Source: Planctomycetota bacterium | GTDB lineage: Bacteria; Planctomycetota; UBA8742; UBA2392 | DNA length: 64,000 nt | Assembly: GCA_020425605.1 (NCBI GenBank) | Contig: JAGQRH010000004.1 | Coordinates: 123,251 to 187,250 of the forward strand | Direction of reading: 5' to 3' | In this document: positions 18,775 through 27,633 of the stretch, in pieces | How the letters are laid out: each line of letters opens with the position of its first letter | Numbering within the stretch: the stretch's first letter is position 1 | Position numbers and translations under genes: made by a program | Notes under the pieces: generated by a model | What the model saw: only the letters and a program-made list of their open reading frames with translations | Told to the model about the DNA's origin: nothing | Databases searched by the model: none

Positions 18775-21700
18775 GTGCCAGTAGCAGAATCACCACGCGA
18801 AGTGCGAGACCTGCTGGCCGGGCGGCCGGGCGGCGTAAACCGCGTACTGCGGCGCTTCGCCAAGCCGGTTATCGACTACGCCACCGCGCTGATCCCGGAC
18901 CGTTCCGCGCCATTTGAGCGTATGGTTGAAGACATTCTGGTCGACGTGATTTCGCAGGCGCGAACGACTGCCCGCGCCCAGTCAGACGAGCAGGTATTCG
19001 AATACGTGATCGAGTCCGCGCTTCATACCGTGCGCGCACGCTACCGCGATGTGCTCGACGGTGAAGCCAAACCGAGCAAGGCCACCACCAGCTACAACTT
19101 CAAGGAAGTGCTTGAGCGTACGAAGCTGACCGAGGCCGAGCTGACGGCCGGCATCAGCGAAGGCAAGTACCGCGCCGTCCGCGACAACGACCAGTTGAAG
19201 ATCAAAGGCGACAGCATCCCCGGTCTCGGGGCGCGAAAGGCCAGCCAGGCCTATCACGTCACGGCGGCGGAGCGCGAGTTGCTGTGCCTGCATTTCCGGC
19301 TCGGCTTCAGCCCGGAGTTGATCGCACGCTGGGCGGGCCTGACGGCGACGCAGATTGAGGAGTTGCTCGGCAAGGCCGCGAACCGGCTCGCCGAGGGCAT
19401 GGCCCGCAAGAACCGCGGCAGCGCCGATCCCAAAGATACGACCATGCGCCGCTACATCGACGGGCGCATGCCGGAAGATGAAACGGCCAAGTTCGAGCGC
19501 AGCATCATCAAGGACAAGATCGCCCAGCGGAGGCTGGATGAGTTGCGCTCACAGAGTGACGCGATCCGTGAGCTGTTCGACAGCGCCCCGTACGAGCTTT
19601 CGTCGATCGCGGTAAACGTGCGCGCCCGCAACCCCCACCATGCGCTTGCGCTTCCGCCGGTGGCTGCGCTTTGGCTGCAGGTAGTCGGCATTGCCGCGAT
19701 CATGCTGATGTTCCACAGCGTCGGCGCCTACATCGCGCCGCCGGAAGTCGAGATCACAGCGGTCGAGGGCACACCCAGGATGCCGACAGACGCGCGTCTG
19801 AAGATCGGCGACAGCGTTGAAACACCTGATGGCTCACAGGCCCGACTCGTGCTTGATGACGCCAACCGCGTCCTGATGGCGCCCGGCAGCAAGTTGAAAC
19901 TGCTGGAACCTCGCGAGAACGCCCGCCAGGTCATGGGTCTCGAGGCCGGTGAAATCTGGGGCCGCTTCACATCCGCTGGCCACGCGTTTGTCGTCGAGTT
20001 TCCGGTCTCGGCCGGGCAGGTTTCCGAAATCGCCAGCTCTGGCGGCGCAGACTTTGACCTGATTGTTGGCCCGGCCACATCCGACATGCTGCCCGACAAC
20101 CTTGAGCGCGAAAGGCTGCGAGCATTCGTCGCGGCATTTGAGCCGGGCAACGGCGGAATTGCCGCAAAGACGGCAATGCTGGCTTACGCGGGTTTCCGCT
20201 TTGCCGAGCCGGGGCTTGAGGAAGGCGACCGAATCGAAAGCGTCGAGGGCATCGCGATCGGCAACCGCGAGGACCTGCTGGCGGCCGTATCAAAGCTCAA
20301 GGCAGGCGAACAACTCAAGCTCACGATCGGCCGCGGCCAGGAGCGCGTTGCGTTGTCCGTCGCTCGCATTGAGCTGAAGCCGCAAGCAATCGTGCGGGTG
20401 TTCCACGGCTCGATCAACGCAGGCCGGGAAGGTGCCGAGCGCGTACTGATCAATCGGGGCCAGTGGGCCATGTTCTTCGACGGCCAGCCGCCGCTCGTCG
20501 GTGTTCGGGGCATGGAAGATTTCCGCGTGCTGCGCATCAGCGCCGATGAACGCTTCAAGACTCGCCTGCACTGGCTGAATACCGAAAGCTTCCCGCTGCG
20601 GGCTGAAAACAACCTGCTGGTGGTCGACCGCGCGCTGCGTGCGCTGGCTGCCAAGCTTGAGGCCATGCGCGCTGAGGAAATCCTGCGCGATGGGCCGCGC
20701 GAGATCACCGCGTTCGAAAACATCATGCTCGCTGCGATCGAGGACGCTGACGCCCGACTGAAGGCCGAAGAAGGCCATCCCAAGGGCGACGGCGCTGCGT
20801 CACTGTCCGACAAAGCGCTTGTGGCGAGCAAGGACGATGTTCTCGGCATCATCGGGCACTGGCGCCGGCAGGCCGCAACCGGCGTGTACCCCACGCTCGG
20901 AAATGCAGCAAAGACTCTAAGCGCGCCGATCTCGCGCTTCCGTGACGAGCTTGAAAGCCGCGGCGAAGAGCTGACCCGCTCGATCCTGCTGCAGGAAGAC
21001 ATCAAGAAGCTTCAGAAGGCGATCGACGAACACGACGCCGAAATTGCATTGTTGAAGTCGTCCGACTTCTACGACGCCGATGGCAGCGAACGTGCCGCAT
21101 ACGACGCCCAGATCGCTGAGCTCGAGAAGGAAGTCCGCGCCGGCGATGATGCCAAGGGCCGCGTCGAGTTGCTCAAGATCAAGCTCAACGCGCTCGACCA
21201 GAAGATCGACGCCGAGAAACGCAAGCTGCCCGGGCTGCGAAAGTCTGTCGATGACGCGCAGGCAGCGCTCGATGAAGTGGACCAGCAACTCGCAGCCAAC
21301 GTGTACACGGCGGCAAAGCTCGCGGCCGCAGAGCAGAAGCTTGAAGACGCAAAGAACGGTCTCGCGGCAGCGCAGACGGCGCTCGAGACCATCAAGAGCG
21401 AAGTGAAGCTGGCCGAGGACGCAGTCGCCGCGGCCGACAAAGCCCTGACCGATGCCAGGGCACCGCTGGCCGATTTGCAGGCCACGAAGGACGCGGCGGA
21501 TGACTTATTGGTCGACGCCGTTGCTGCACGCGGAACGGCACAAGCCGCGTCGGAAACCGCGGACGCCGAGGTTGAGCGAATCCAGGCCGAGCTTGATGCG
21601 CTGGCCGCCGACGACCCGGGTCGCGCCGCGAAGCAGACCGAGCTCGACAACGCCAAGGCAACCGCCAAGACTGCCGCCGACAACCTCAACAATGCCATCA

Positions 21701-22719
21701 ATTCGGCAACCGACGCCAAGACCGCCGTCGACAACGCAGCCGCTAAGCTGGACGCCGCGGAAGCCACTGTGGAACAGAAGGCTCTCGCGCTCGAGGATGA
21801 ACGCAAGAAGTCGACCGACGCGGCCAACCGCCGAAACGAAGCCGCCACTGCTGTCACCACCGCATCGAACGCAGTCACCACCGCCGAGACAGCACTGAAG
21901 ATTCAGCAGGATGCAAAGACCGCCCGCGCGCTGCTCGACACCCGGCGCGCCGATGCCGCAACCACGCTCGGCGTGGCCAAGGCAGACCTCGCAACCGTCG
22001 AAGACAAAGCTGCCTCGCTCGATGCAGAAGCAGAGCCGAAGCGCGAGGAACTTGGCAACGAGCTTGCCATCATCAGCAAGGCCGATACCGCAACACAGAC
22101 GATCGCAGACAAGAAAGACGAACGCGGCCGCTACCAGGCCATTTCAGACGACATCGCGCGCCATGAGAAGGATCGCGCCGCGGTCGTCGCCCAGCGCGAC
22201 CAGATCGCGGGCTCGAACCTGGTCGTGAATCACGAGACGCTGACGGAAGAATACGAAACGTTGTCACGCCGCATTGACGCGTACGAGTTCGTCCGCGCAC
22301 GCGGGCTGCTGGAAGACGAAACCTTCGCCCATGAGCAGAAGGCCGCGCAGGACCGCTTCCGGGAAGCCGCAGTGGCTGCAGGGTTGCAGGCCGTCGATCT
22401 GCTCAAGGGTTACTGCCCGGACTACGCTGGCGATGCCTACAAGCCGTTCACCGGAGATGAAGGTGCCCGGCTTCGCAAGGCGGTGCTGGAAGCCCTCTGG
22501 AAGCTTTACTACGACGCAGGGCTTGAGGCTGAATCTGACGGCAACACGGATGTATGCTATTATGTCGCTGTCCAGTCCGGCGCCGGTGCTGACGCGCTTA
22601 CCCGGATTGACGACCGCTGGAAGGCCTACCTGTCGGAGGCGCTTGGCAAGCAGGGTTTTGAGGCGATTGCCGAACTTTCGCCCTCAAGCCTGCAACCCGC
22701 GCCCGCATTGAAAGAGTGA
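18775..22719 (+). CDS. Sigma-like / anti-sigma-like / FecR / PDZ / coiled-coil membrane fusion protein
   Basis: A 1314-residue protein beginning at GTG, with GGAG six bases upstream overlapping the ftsY stop. Residues about 20-95 resemble ECF sigma region 2 and about 163-210 a sigma region 4 helix-turn-helix (ERELLCLHFRLG, LTATQIEELLG). Residues 222-245 (MRRYIDGRMPEDETAKFE) match the start of anti-sigma domains without zinc ligands. A membrane helix lies at about 297-320, a FecR-like domain at about 323-410 and a PDZ-like domain at about 460-535. A very long Ala/Asp/Lys coiled coil spans roughly 770-1180, then a C-terminal globular part with a few Cys. It could be a tethered, self-inhibited transcription factor or a degenerate sigma used as an anchor. 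Confidence 0.72.
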   Translation: MPVAESPREVRDLLAGRPGGVNRVLRRFAKPVIDYATALIPDRSAPFERMVEDILVDVISQARTTARAQSDEQVFEYVIESALHTVRARYRDVLDGEAKPSKATTSYNFKEVLERTKLTEAELTAGISEGKYRAVRDNDQLKIKGDSIPGLGARKASQAYHVTAAERELLCLHFRLGFSPELIARWAGLTATQIEELLGKAANRLAEGMARKNRGSADPKDTTMRRYIDGRMPEDETAKFERSIIKDKIAQRRLDELRSQSDAIRELFDSAPYELSSIAVNVRARNPHHALALPPVAALWLQVVGIAAIMLMFHSVGAYIAPPEVEITAVEGTPRMPTDARLKIGDSVETPDGSQARLVLDDANRVLMAPGSKLKLLEPRENARQVMGLEAGEIWGRFTSAGHAFVVEFPVSAGQVSEIASSGGADFDLIVGPATSDMLPDNLERERLRAFVAAFEPGNGGIAAKTAMLAYAGFRFAEPGLEEGDRIESVEGIAIGNREDLLAAVSKLKAGEQLKLTIGRGQERVALSVARIELKPQAIVRVFHGSINAGREGAERVLINRGQWAMFFDGQPPLVGVRGMEDFRVLRISADERFKTRLHWLNTESFPLRAENNLLVVDRALRALAAKLEAMRAEEILRDGPREITAFENIMLAAIEDADARLKAEEGHPKGDGAASLSDKALVASKDDVLGIIGHWRRQAATGVYPTLGNAAKTLSAPISRFRDELESRGEELTRSILLQEDIKKLQKAIDEHDAEIALLKSSDFYDADGSERAAYDAQIAELEKEVRAGDDAKGRVELLKIKLNALDQKIDAEKRKLPGLRKSVDDAQAALDEVDQQLAANVYTAAKLAAAEQKLEDAKNGLAAAQTALETIKSEVKLAEDAVAAADKALTDARAPLADLQATKDAADDLLVDAVAARGTAQAASETADAEVERIQAELDALAADDPGRAAKQTELDNAKATAKTAADNLNNAINSATDAKTAVDNAAAKLDAAEATVEQKALALEDERKKSTDAANRRNEAATAVTTASNAVTTAETALKIQQDAKTARALLDTRRADAATTLGVAKADLATVEDKAASLDAEAEPKREELGNELAIISKADTATQTIADKKDERGRYQAISDDIARHEKDRAAVVAQRDQIAGSNLVVNHETLTEEYETLSRRIDAYEFVRARGLLEDETFAHEQKAAQDRFREAAVAAGLQAVDLLKGYCPDYAGDAYKPFTGDEGARLRKAVLEALWKLYYDAGLEAESDGNTDVCYYVAVQSGAGADALTRIDDRWKAYLSEALGKQGFEAIAELSPSSLQPAPALKE

Positions 22720-22721
22720 TC

Positions 22722-23087
22722 GTGGCCAAGGACCGCGTCCTGTGTTGTGTCAAAAGCAAGGTCTGGTTGCCCGATGAGTACCTGACGACCATCGTCGGCG
22801 ACTGCGATCGCGGCAAATTCAAGATCACGCGCCCATTCACGTTCCCGTGCATGCTGATGCCGAACGGCAACCTCTACATTGAGGAACAGGAAGGCGTCGA
22901 GATCGAGAACGACGAGTCCAACCTGTCGCAGATCAGTTGCGGCAACTGCGGCGCAGACGTTGAGATTCGCGAAATCGACATCCGCGAAATCCTTGACCGC
23001 CTGCGCCAGCGCGAAATCACCATGAAAGAACGCCGACGTTTGCGCGAATCAGGGAAGGTCGACAAGGCCGCCAACCCCGACAAGTAG
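22722..23087 (+). CDS. Small CxxC protein of unknown function
   Basis: A 121-residue protein. GTG 22722 is preferred to GTG 22716 because an AAAGAG site then sits five bases upstream. It has a CC pair near the N-terminus (VLCCVKSK), a beta-rich middle (RPFTFPCMLMPNGNLYIEEQ) and a CGNCGAD motif (about residues 72-78), which could bind zinc or form a disulfide. The C-terminal third is a charged helix (EILDRLRQREITMKERRR). No signal peptide is seen, so it is probably cytoplasmic. It starts 3 bp after the fusion gene and likely works with it. Confidence 0.65.
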   Translation: MAKDRVLCCVKSKVWLPDEYLTTIVGDCDRGKFKITRPFTFPCMLMPNGNLYIEEQEGVEIENDESNLSQISCGNCGADVEIREIDIREILDRLRQREITMKERRRLRESGKVDKAANPDK

Positions 23088-23100
23088 ACAGGAGAAGCCC

Positions 23101-23706
23101 ATGAACAACATCCGGTTGCTGACAGGCGGACTGGTGCTGATCGTGCTCGGCCTTGCGGGCGGCACAGGCTACCTGATCTATGACCGCATCCAGAGCGAAG
23201 TCGGCTCGACCGAGCGCGTCACAAAGCAGGACGTTGAAGAAATCCGCACTGACGTCACGACGCTCAAAGACAACGACAAAGTCCAGACCGCAAAGATTGA
23301 AGTGCTCGAAGACGAAGTGGTACAGGTTAAAGGCCGCGTTACCGCCGCCGAGGGCAAGCTTGAGCTGCAGGATGCGCTGATCAAGAAGCTGCAATCCGAC
23401 ACCACGGCAAACCGCGAAGACATTCAGGCGCAGGAAGCAAAGCGCCAGAAGATGCAGGAAGAGCTCGATGGCCACAAAGCGGAGCTGGATGCGATCCGCG
23501 GAAAGCTTGAAGACGCAGAGAAAGAGCGCAAGCAGATCCGTGATCAGTTGAAGGCCCAAGGCGAGCGCATCGACGCCCAGGAAGAACGACTCAAGGAAAT
23601 CGAAGAGAAGAGTGACAGCCGTGACGCCGAAGTCGCCGCACTCCGTGCGGAACTGGCAGCCCTCAAGAAACAGCTCGGCCTCAGCGACCCACCGCCGGAA
23701 AATTAG
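23101..23706 (+). CDS. Single-pass membrane coiled-coil protein
   Basis: A 201-residue protein with an N-terminal membrane helix (residues 5-27, ending GGTGYLIYD) and an almost uninterrupted coiled coil (about 40-190) rich in Glu, Lys and Gln. The ATG follows a clear AGGAGAAG site. It is the last gene of the ftsY operon and might pair with the coiled coil of the 1314-residue fusion protein. Its layout resembles the protein at 5060-5965. Confidence 0.72.
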   Translation: MNNIRLLTGGLVLIVLGLAGGTGYLIYDRIQSEVGSTERVTKQDVEEIRTDVTTLKDNDKVQTAKIEVLEDEVVQVKGRVTAAEGKLELQDALIKKLQSDTTANREDIQAQEAKRQKMQEELDGHKAELDAIRGKLEDAEKERKQIRDQLKAQGERIDAQEERLKEIEEKSDSRDAEVAALRAELAALKKQLGLSDPPPEN

Positions 23707-23708
23707 GC

Positions 23709-25223
23709 CTAGCCACCCTTCGAGATATCCCGGAACAGCAGCGTGAGCTTCATTGTGGGCTCTGCGGGCAGTGGATCTTCGCCGCCTGCGGCGGCATCCG
23801 TTCCGGTATCAGTCCCGCCATCCGTGGGCTGGCCGGTATCGCCGGCCGGCTGGGCCGGTGCTGCCTCTGCCGTGCGGCGGTAGATTGCGCGGATGGTGTG
23901 TGTGACCTTGCCAACCGTGGCGGAAGCCTCGACTTCGAACACTGTTGAGCGAACCACCAGCCACGGGCGGATCGCGTTGTAAATCTCTTCGGTAAAGCCC
24001 TCGATCTCGGTGGGCGGCTCTTCGCCGTCGGATGCCGCCTGGTTGTTCACGCGCGTGACGAAGGCCTGGAAGCTTGCGAGGTCCTGCGGGCGGAATGAGG
24101 CCTTGTCTTCTTCCTCGGCCGGCGGTGCGTTGGGGTCGATGTTCGGGTCCGGCTCGGCTTCCGGCAGCTCGCCGCCGTTTTCGTCGGCCGTGACGATGTC
24201 CTGCCGGTCCTGCTCACGGGCGGTGATGATTTGGTCAACGACGTCCCACGTCAGTTTCTCGTCCAGTGCCAGCAGCACTTCGCGCGGGCAGGTGTTGATG
24301 TTGATGAAACCTGTTGAGTACAGGGTGATGAAGCCCAGGATCGGCAGCGGCGTCGGGTCCGTTGAGCGCTGGTCGATATTCTCGACGGATTCGCGGCGCT
24401 TCTCGAACTTCTCCTGGTCGGTCAGGTCTTTCCAGTCGGCGGGCTCTTCGTCCTGGTTGGGGTCTTTCTGCTCAAGCCCCGTGTCTGCCTTGCGGATCGG
24501 CCCGTACAGCAGCGCATCGGTCCAGCCTTCGACCTGCAGCAACTCGCCGACGGTCAGCATTTCAAACGGCGTCTGCTTCTTCATGCTGCGGACGTCGGGC
24601 TTTGAATTCGGATTGGCAGTGATCTCAAGGTCGTCGCTGTCTTCGCTGGCACGCTCCTCAAGATACTTCACCAGGTTGCGCACGAGGGTCTCGGTGTTTA
24701 CCGAGTCGTCGCCGGCGCGCCGCACGGTCTTGGCGTCGCCGTCCAGCATCAATCGGTCATCTTCGCGGCGGCAAATGGAAATCAGGCGCTGCAGCGTTTT
24801 GCGCGCCTTTTCCTGCTGGACTTCATTGCCACGCACCAGCGAAAGCAGGTTGAACTTGCGTTCTTCGTCCGAGATCAGGATTTCGGGCTGCGGCGGAGTT
24901 TCGCCGTCGACCGAGTCCTCACTGCCCCAGCTTTCGCCTTCCCATGAAACCGGTTGGGCCCAGGGCTCGTTCAGGCTGTCATAGTCCGCATGGTCGTCGA
25001 GGCGCAGAATCACCTGGCCGCGCACCATCGCCATCTGGGCCAGGTAGGCGGCCTTCAGGTCATCGCGCACGTTGGCCGAGATCGAGATTTCGCGCATCAC
25101 GTCGCGCTGGAACGCGAACACCAGCACGGCCAGCAGGATGATCAGGATCATCACAATCAGCAGCGCAAACCCGCGCCTGTCTTTGCGGGAATTGCCGGAC
25201 TTCGGCTGCTCTTGCTCGGCCAT
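23709..25223 (-). CDS. gspK: Type II secretion pseudopilin GspK-like protein
   Basis: A 504-residue protein with a prepilin-like N-terminus: a basic leader (RKDRRGF), then a hydrophobic helix (ALLIVMILIILLAVLVFAF), as cleaved by the prepilin peptidase. The motif FININTCPREVLLAL (about residues 312-326) is the GspK hallmark (INTA-type loop). GspK tops the pseudopilus. It is longer than the usual 300-350 residues because of acidic, Pro/Asp-rich insertions (for example around residues 350-380) and a Thr/Gly/Asp-rich C-terminal linker. The double-PDZ gene lies 19 bp upstream; no other T2SS gene is adjacent. Confidence 0.82.
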   Translation of the reverse strand: MAEQEQPKSGNSRKDRRGFALLIVMILIILLAVLVFAFQRDVMREISISANVRDDLKAAYLAQMAMVRGQVILRLDDHADYDSLNEPWAQPVSWEGESWGSEDSVDGETPPQPEILISDEERKFNLLSLVRGNEVQQEKARKTLQRLISICRREDDRLMLDGDAKTVRRAGDDSVNTETLVRNLVKYLEERASEDSDDLEITANPNSKPDVRSMKKQTPFEMLTVGELLQVEGWTDALLYGPIRKADTGLEQKDPNQDEEPADWKDLTDQEKFEKRRESVENIDQRSTDPTPLPILGFITLYSTGFININTCPREVLLALDEKLTWDVVDQIITAREQDRQDIVTADENGGELPEAEPDPNIDPNAPPAEEEDKASFRPQDLASFQAFVTRVNNQAASDGEEPPTEIEGFTEEIYNAIRPWLVVRSTVFEVEASATVGKVTHTIRAIYRRTAEAAPAQPAGDTGQPTDGGTDTGTDAAAGGEDPLPAEPTMKLTLLFRDISKGG

Positions 25224-25242
25224 GGCTGTTTAACGCACAGGA

Positions 25243-26130
25243 TCAGCGACCGTTTGCATTCTTCGCACGAAGTACAACGGTCAGATTCTTGCGCTTGCCG
25301 TCGCGGATGACTTCCAGCTCAAGCCGGTCACCCGGCTCATGCTTGGCAAGCAGCACCCGAAGTTCGCCGGTGCCCGTTACGGTGTCGCTGTTGGCGAACA
25401 CGACGACATCGTCGACCTTCAGCCCGGCCTCTTCGGCCGCGCCGCCGCGGGTGACGTTCGTTACGCGGATGCCGCCTTCTATGTCGAGCTTCTTGGATTC
25501 CGCAGCTTCCAGGTTCACAAAGCTGGCGCCCATCGTGACCTTCAGGGTGACGCGCTCAGGCTGGTGACTGTCGGGCTTGACCTCGGGGTCTGCCGGCTCT
25601 TCGGTTGTCGGCTTGGTGGTGTCCTTGTCGGCTTTGCCAGCGCGAAGTTCCGCCAGGCGACGATCAAGGTCTTCCTGTAGGCGGCGGCGCTCAGCATCGA
25701 GGTCGCGAAGGCGCTCACGCAGGTCCTTCACCTTGGCGTCGTCACCGAACTTGTCGTCCTTGTCGGCCGTTGAACCAAGGGTGATCATCAACGGCTCAGA
25801 ACGACCGTTTTCGTGGCGCACGCCCAGGCTCAGCATGTCGCCGGGGCGCTTGGCGGCGATCACGTCTCGCATCTGCTCAATGGTTGTAATGGTGTCTTCG
25901 CCGGCCGAGAGCACGATGTCGCCCTTCACCAAACCAGCCTCCGCGGCGGGGGACTTGTCGTCCACGCGTGTAACTTTCAGACCGCCATCGATCCCGAGCT
26001 TCTTGGCCTCGGGCGCATCGACGACTTCAAGCTTCACGCCAAGCCACGCAGTACCAGACTGGGCGGCCAGCGCAGTCGCGCCCATCGCCAACAGCATCAA
26101 TGCACAGAAAACCGAACCGGCGAATCGCAT
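25243..26130 (-). CDS. Secreted protein with two PDZ domains
   Basis: The ATG at 26130 has GGAG six bases upstream and begins the signal peptide (cleavage near ALAA); a GTG 15 bp further out is less likely. The 295-residue product has PDZ 1 at about 25-115 (AWLGVKLEV, AAEAGLVKGDIVLSAG), a charged coiled coil at about 125-165, a Thr/Pro linker and PDZ 2 at about 195-290 (GGAAEEAGLKVDDVVVF). There is no protease domain. GspC of type II secretion also carries a PDZ domain, so pairing with the adjacent gspK suggests a secretion-related adaptor; that is inference. Confidence 0.82.
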   Translation of the reverse strand: MRFAGSVFCALMLLAMGATALAAQSGTAWLGVKLEVVDAPEAKKLGIDGGLKVTRVDDKSPAAEAGLVKGDIVLSAGEDTITTIEQMRDVIAAKRPGDMLSLGVRHENGRSEPLMITLGSTADKDDKFGDDAKVKDLRERLRDLDAERRRLQEDLDRRLAELRAGKADKDTTKPTTEEPADPEVKPDSHQPERVTLKVTMGASFVNLEAAESKKLDIEGGIRVTNVTRGGAAEEAGLKVDDVVVFANSDTVTGTGELRVLLAKHEPGDRLELEVIRDGKRKNLTVVLRAKNANGR

Positions 26131-26253
26131 CGCTATCTCCGTCACAAATACAGAACTCAGGACCGTTTATCATACGGATGAACGTCCGGCGACGCGAACG
26201 GTTTGGCTGGACTTGTCCACACTCCTTGGCACACTCTGCACAAAGGACGCGAA

Positions 26254-26682
26254 ATGGTTCATATCGTCGAGATCATCAACTATGTCCCGCGCGCTGCGAA
26301 GCCCGGCCGCATAGAGTTCCGAATTAACGGAAACACATACCACGCCAAGTGTTACGCAGATCCTGAGCTGGCCGATGGGCTGTTCGTCGAGGGTACGTCG
26401 TACCCAGTGAGCCTCTCCGTCGAGACCGAAGGCCGCGTGGAGTACGCCAACGCCGGCGAGCCTGTACTTGAGGTTGTGACGGCGGACGCCGCCGGTGACC
26501 GGGTCAAGGCCGTCGGGCGCACCTGGGAAGGCGTTGACCACCAGATGATCAAGCTCGACTCCGAGCCCAGCGTCGGGCTGAAACTTAATCTGCCCCAGAC
26601 GGCCAGCGACTACCGCGGTGGAAGCTGGCTCTCGGCCGTCGGATTGCTGTGCGCCGACCTGCCGCCGGAAGACCATGACTAG
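26254..26682 (+). CDS. Hypothetical beta-rich cytoplasmic protein
   Basis: The ATG at 26254, with AAAGGA six bases before it, gives 142 residues; an upstream in-frame start at 26203 lacks a site. The sequence is predicted to be mostly beta (VHIVEIINYVP, GRIEFRINGNTYHAKCY, YPVSLSVETEGRVEY) and ends in an acidic tail (PPEDHD). No signal peptide or known domain is recognised. It is divergent from the double-PDZ gene and precedes the dedA-like gene by 64 bp. Confidence 0.6.
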   Translation: MVHIVEIINYVPRAAKPGRIEFRINGNTYHAKCYADPELADGLFVEGTSYPVSLSVETEGRVEYANAGEPVLEVVTADAAGDRVKAVGRTWEGVDHQMIKLDSEPSVGLKLNLPQTASDYRGGSWLSAVGLLCADLPPEDHD

Positions 26683-26746
26683 TTCCGGGTGCACTTCGGC
26701 CAGACCACTGGCATAGTGCCCCGCCCCGGCCCACAGAGATTGCGCG

Positions 26747-27577
26747 TTGCTACCGCTGCTTCAAACGCTGTTACTGAGCACCGCCGACGCGGTGAACGAG
26801 CTGGCCGACAAGGCCGGCGCGCTGGAAGCCCTGTATTCCACGCTGTTCGACCCGCAATGGAACCAGGATAACGCGACCACCATCTGGCCGGTCATCATGG
26901 GAATCCTTGTGCTGACGGGGATCGGGCTGCCGGCGCCGGAAGACATCTGGCTGACGCTGGCCGGCTTCAGCGCCTACAAGCAGGCTGGCGACCACTTCGT
27001 ATGGTTCTATTTCGTCGGCGCCTTCGTGGGCACCAGCTTTGCCATCCTGCTGGGTGACACGGGCGCGTGGTTTCTGGGACGCAAGTTCGGCTTTGATATC
27101 CGGGATCGCTTCAAGTTCATGAAGCGCGTGCTGACTGAGAAGCGCATGCGCCGCGTGCAGGGCTGGTTTGACAATTACGGCAGCTGGACGGTCTTCCTGG
27201 GGCGGCAGGTGGCGGGCGTGCGCTTCGTGACGTTCTTCAGCGCGGGCACCATGCGCATGTCGCTGCCGCGCTTCCTGCTGTTTGATTTTCTGGGCTGTCT
27301 GGTCAGCATCCCGATCTGGCTCAGCCTCGGCGCCGCGGCCTCGATTTACGGACGCGAGTGGCTTGAGAAGGCCTCCAAGAGCATCAGCGGCGGGCTGCTC
27401 GGCGCAGCTGTCGTGGCCGTGATCGTGATGATCATCGTGATCAAGGTCCGCTCAGCCAAACGCGCCAAGCGCGACGCAGCCGACATCGAAGAAGAAATCC
27501 GGCTGTCAGCCAAGACCATCGCGGTGCCTTCCGACATCACGAAGCCCAGGCCAAAGTCCGACATTCAGGCCGGGTAG
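26747..27577 (+). CDS. DedA (SNARE-associated/VTT) family membrane protein
   Basis: A 276-residue protein with about five hydrophobic segments. Family features are LTGIGLPAPEDIWLTLAG (the conserved E near the first re-entrant helix), GDTGAWFLGRKFG, and FLGRQVAGVRFVTFFSAGTMRM with the two conserved arginines. DedA proteins are thought to flip lipid carriers such as undecaprenyl phosphate or to support proton-dependent transport. The C-terminal 60 residues are a basic cytoplasmic tail. The start codon appears to be TTG. Confidence 0.85.
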   Translation: MLPLLQTLLLSTADAVNELADKAGALEALYSTLFDPQWNQDNATTIWPVIMGILVLTGIGLPAPEDIWLTLAGFSAYKQAGDHFVWFYFVGAFVGTSFAILLGDTGAWFLGRKFGFDIRDRFKFMKRVLTEKRMRRVQGWFDNYGSWTVFLGRQVAGVRFVTFFSAGTMRMSLPRFLLFDFLGCLVSIPIWLSLGAAASIYGREWLEKASKSISGGLLGAAVVAVIVMIIVIKVRSAKRAKRDAADIEEEIRLSAKTIAVPSDITKPRPKSDIQAG

Positions 27578-27633
27578 TCCAACAGCCCGAAAAATGTCGC
27601 AATGGGGTGGTAGACTCCCGCGCGGGGGATTCT

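Noticed and set aside
21069..21881. Ser/Ala-rich frame antisense to the coiled coil
   Set aside because: It is the expected mirror of an Ala/Asp/Lys-rich coding repeat in GC-rich DNA.
21280..22000. Tandem DNA repeat in the coiled-coil coding region
   Set aside because: The protein is compositionally repetitive, but I saw no exact repeating DNA unit.
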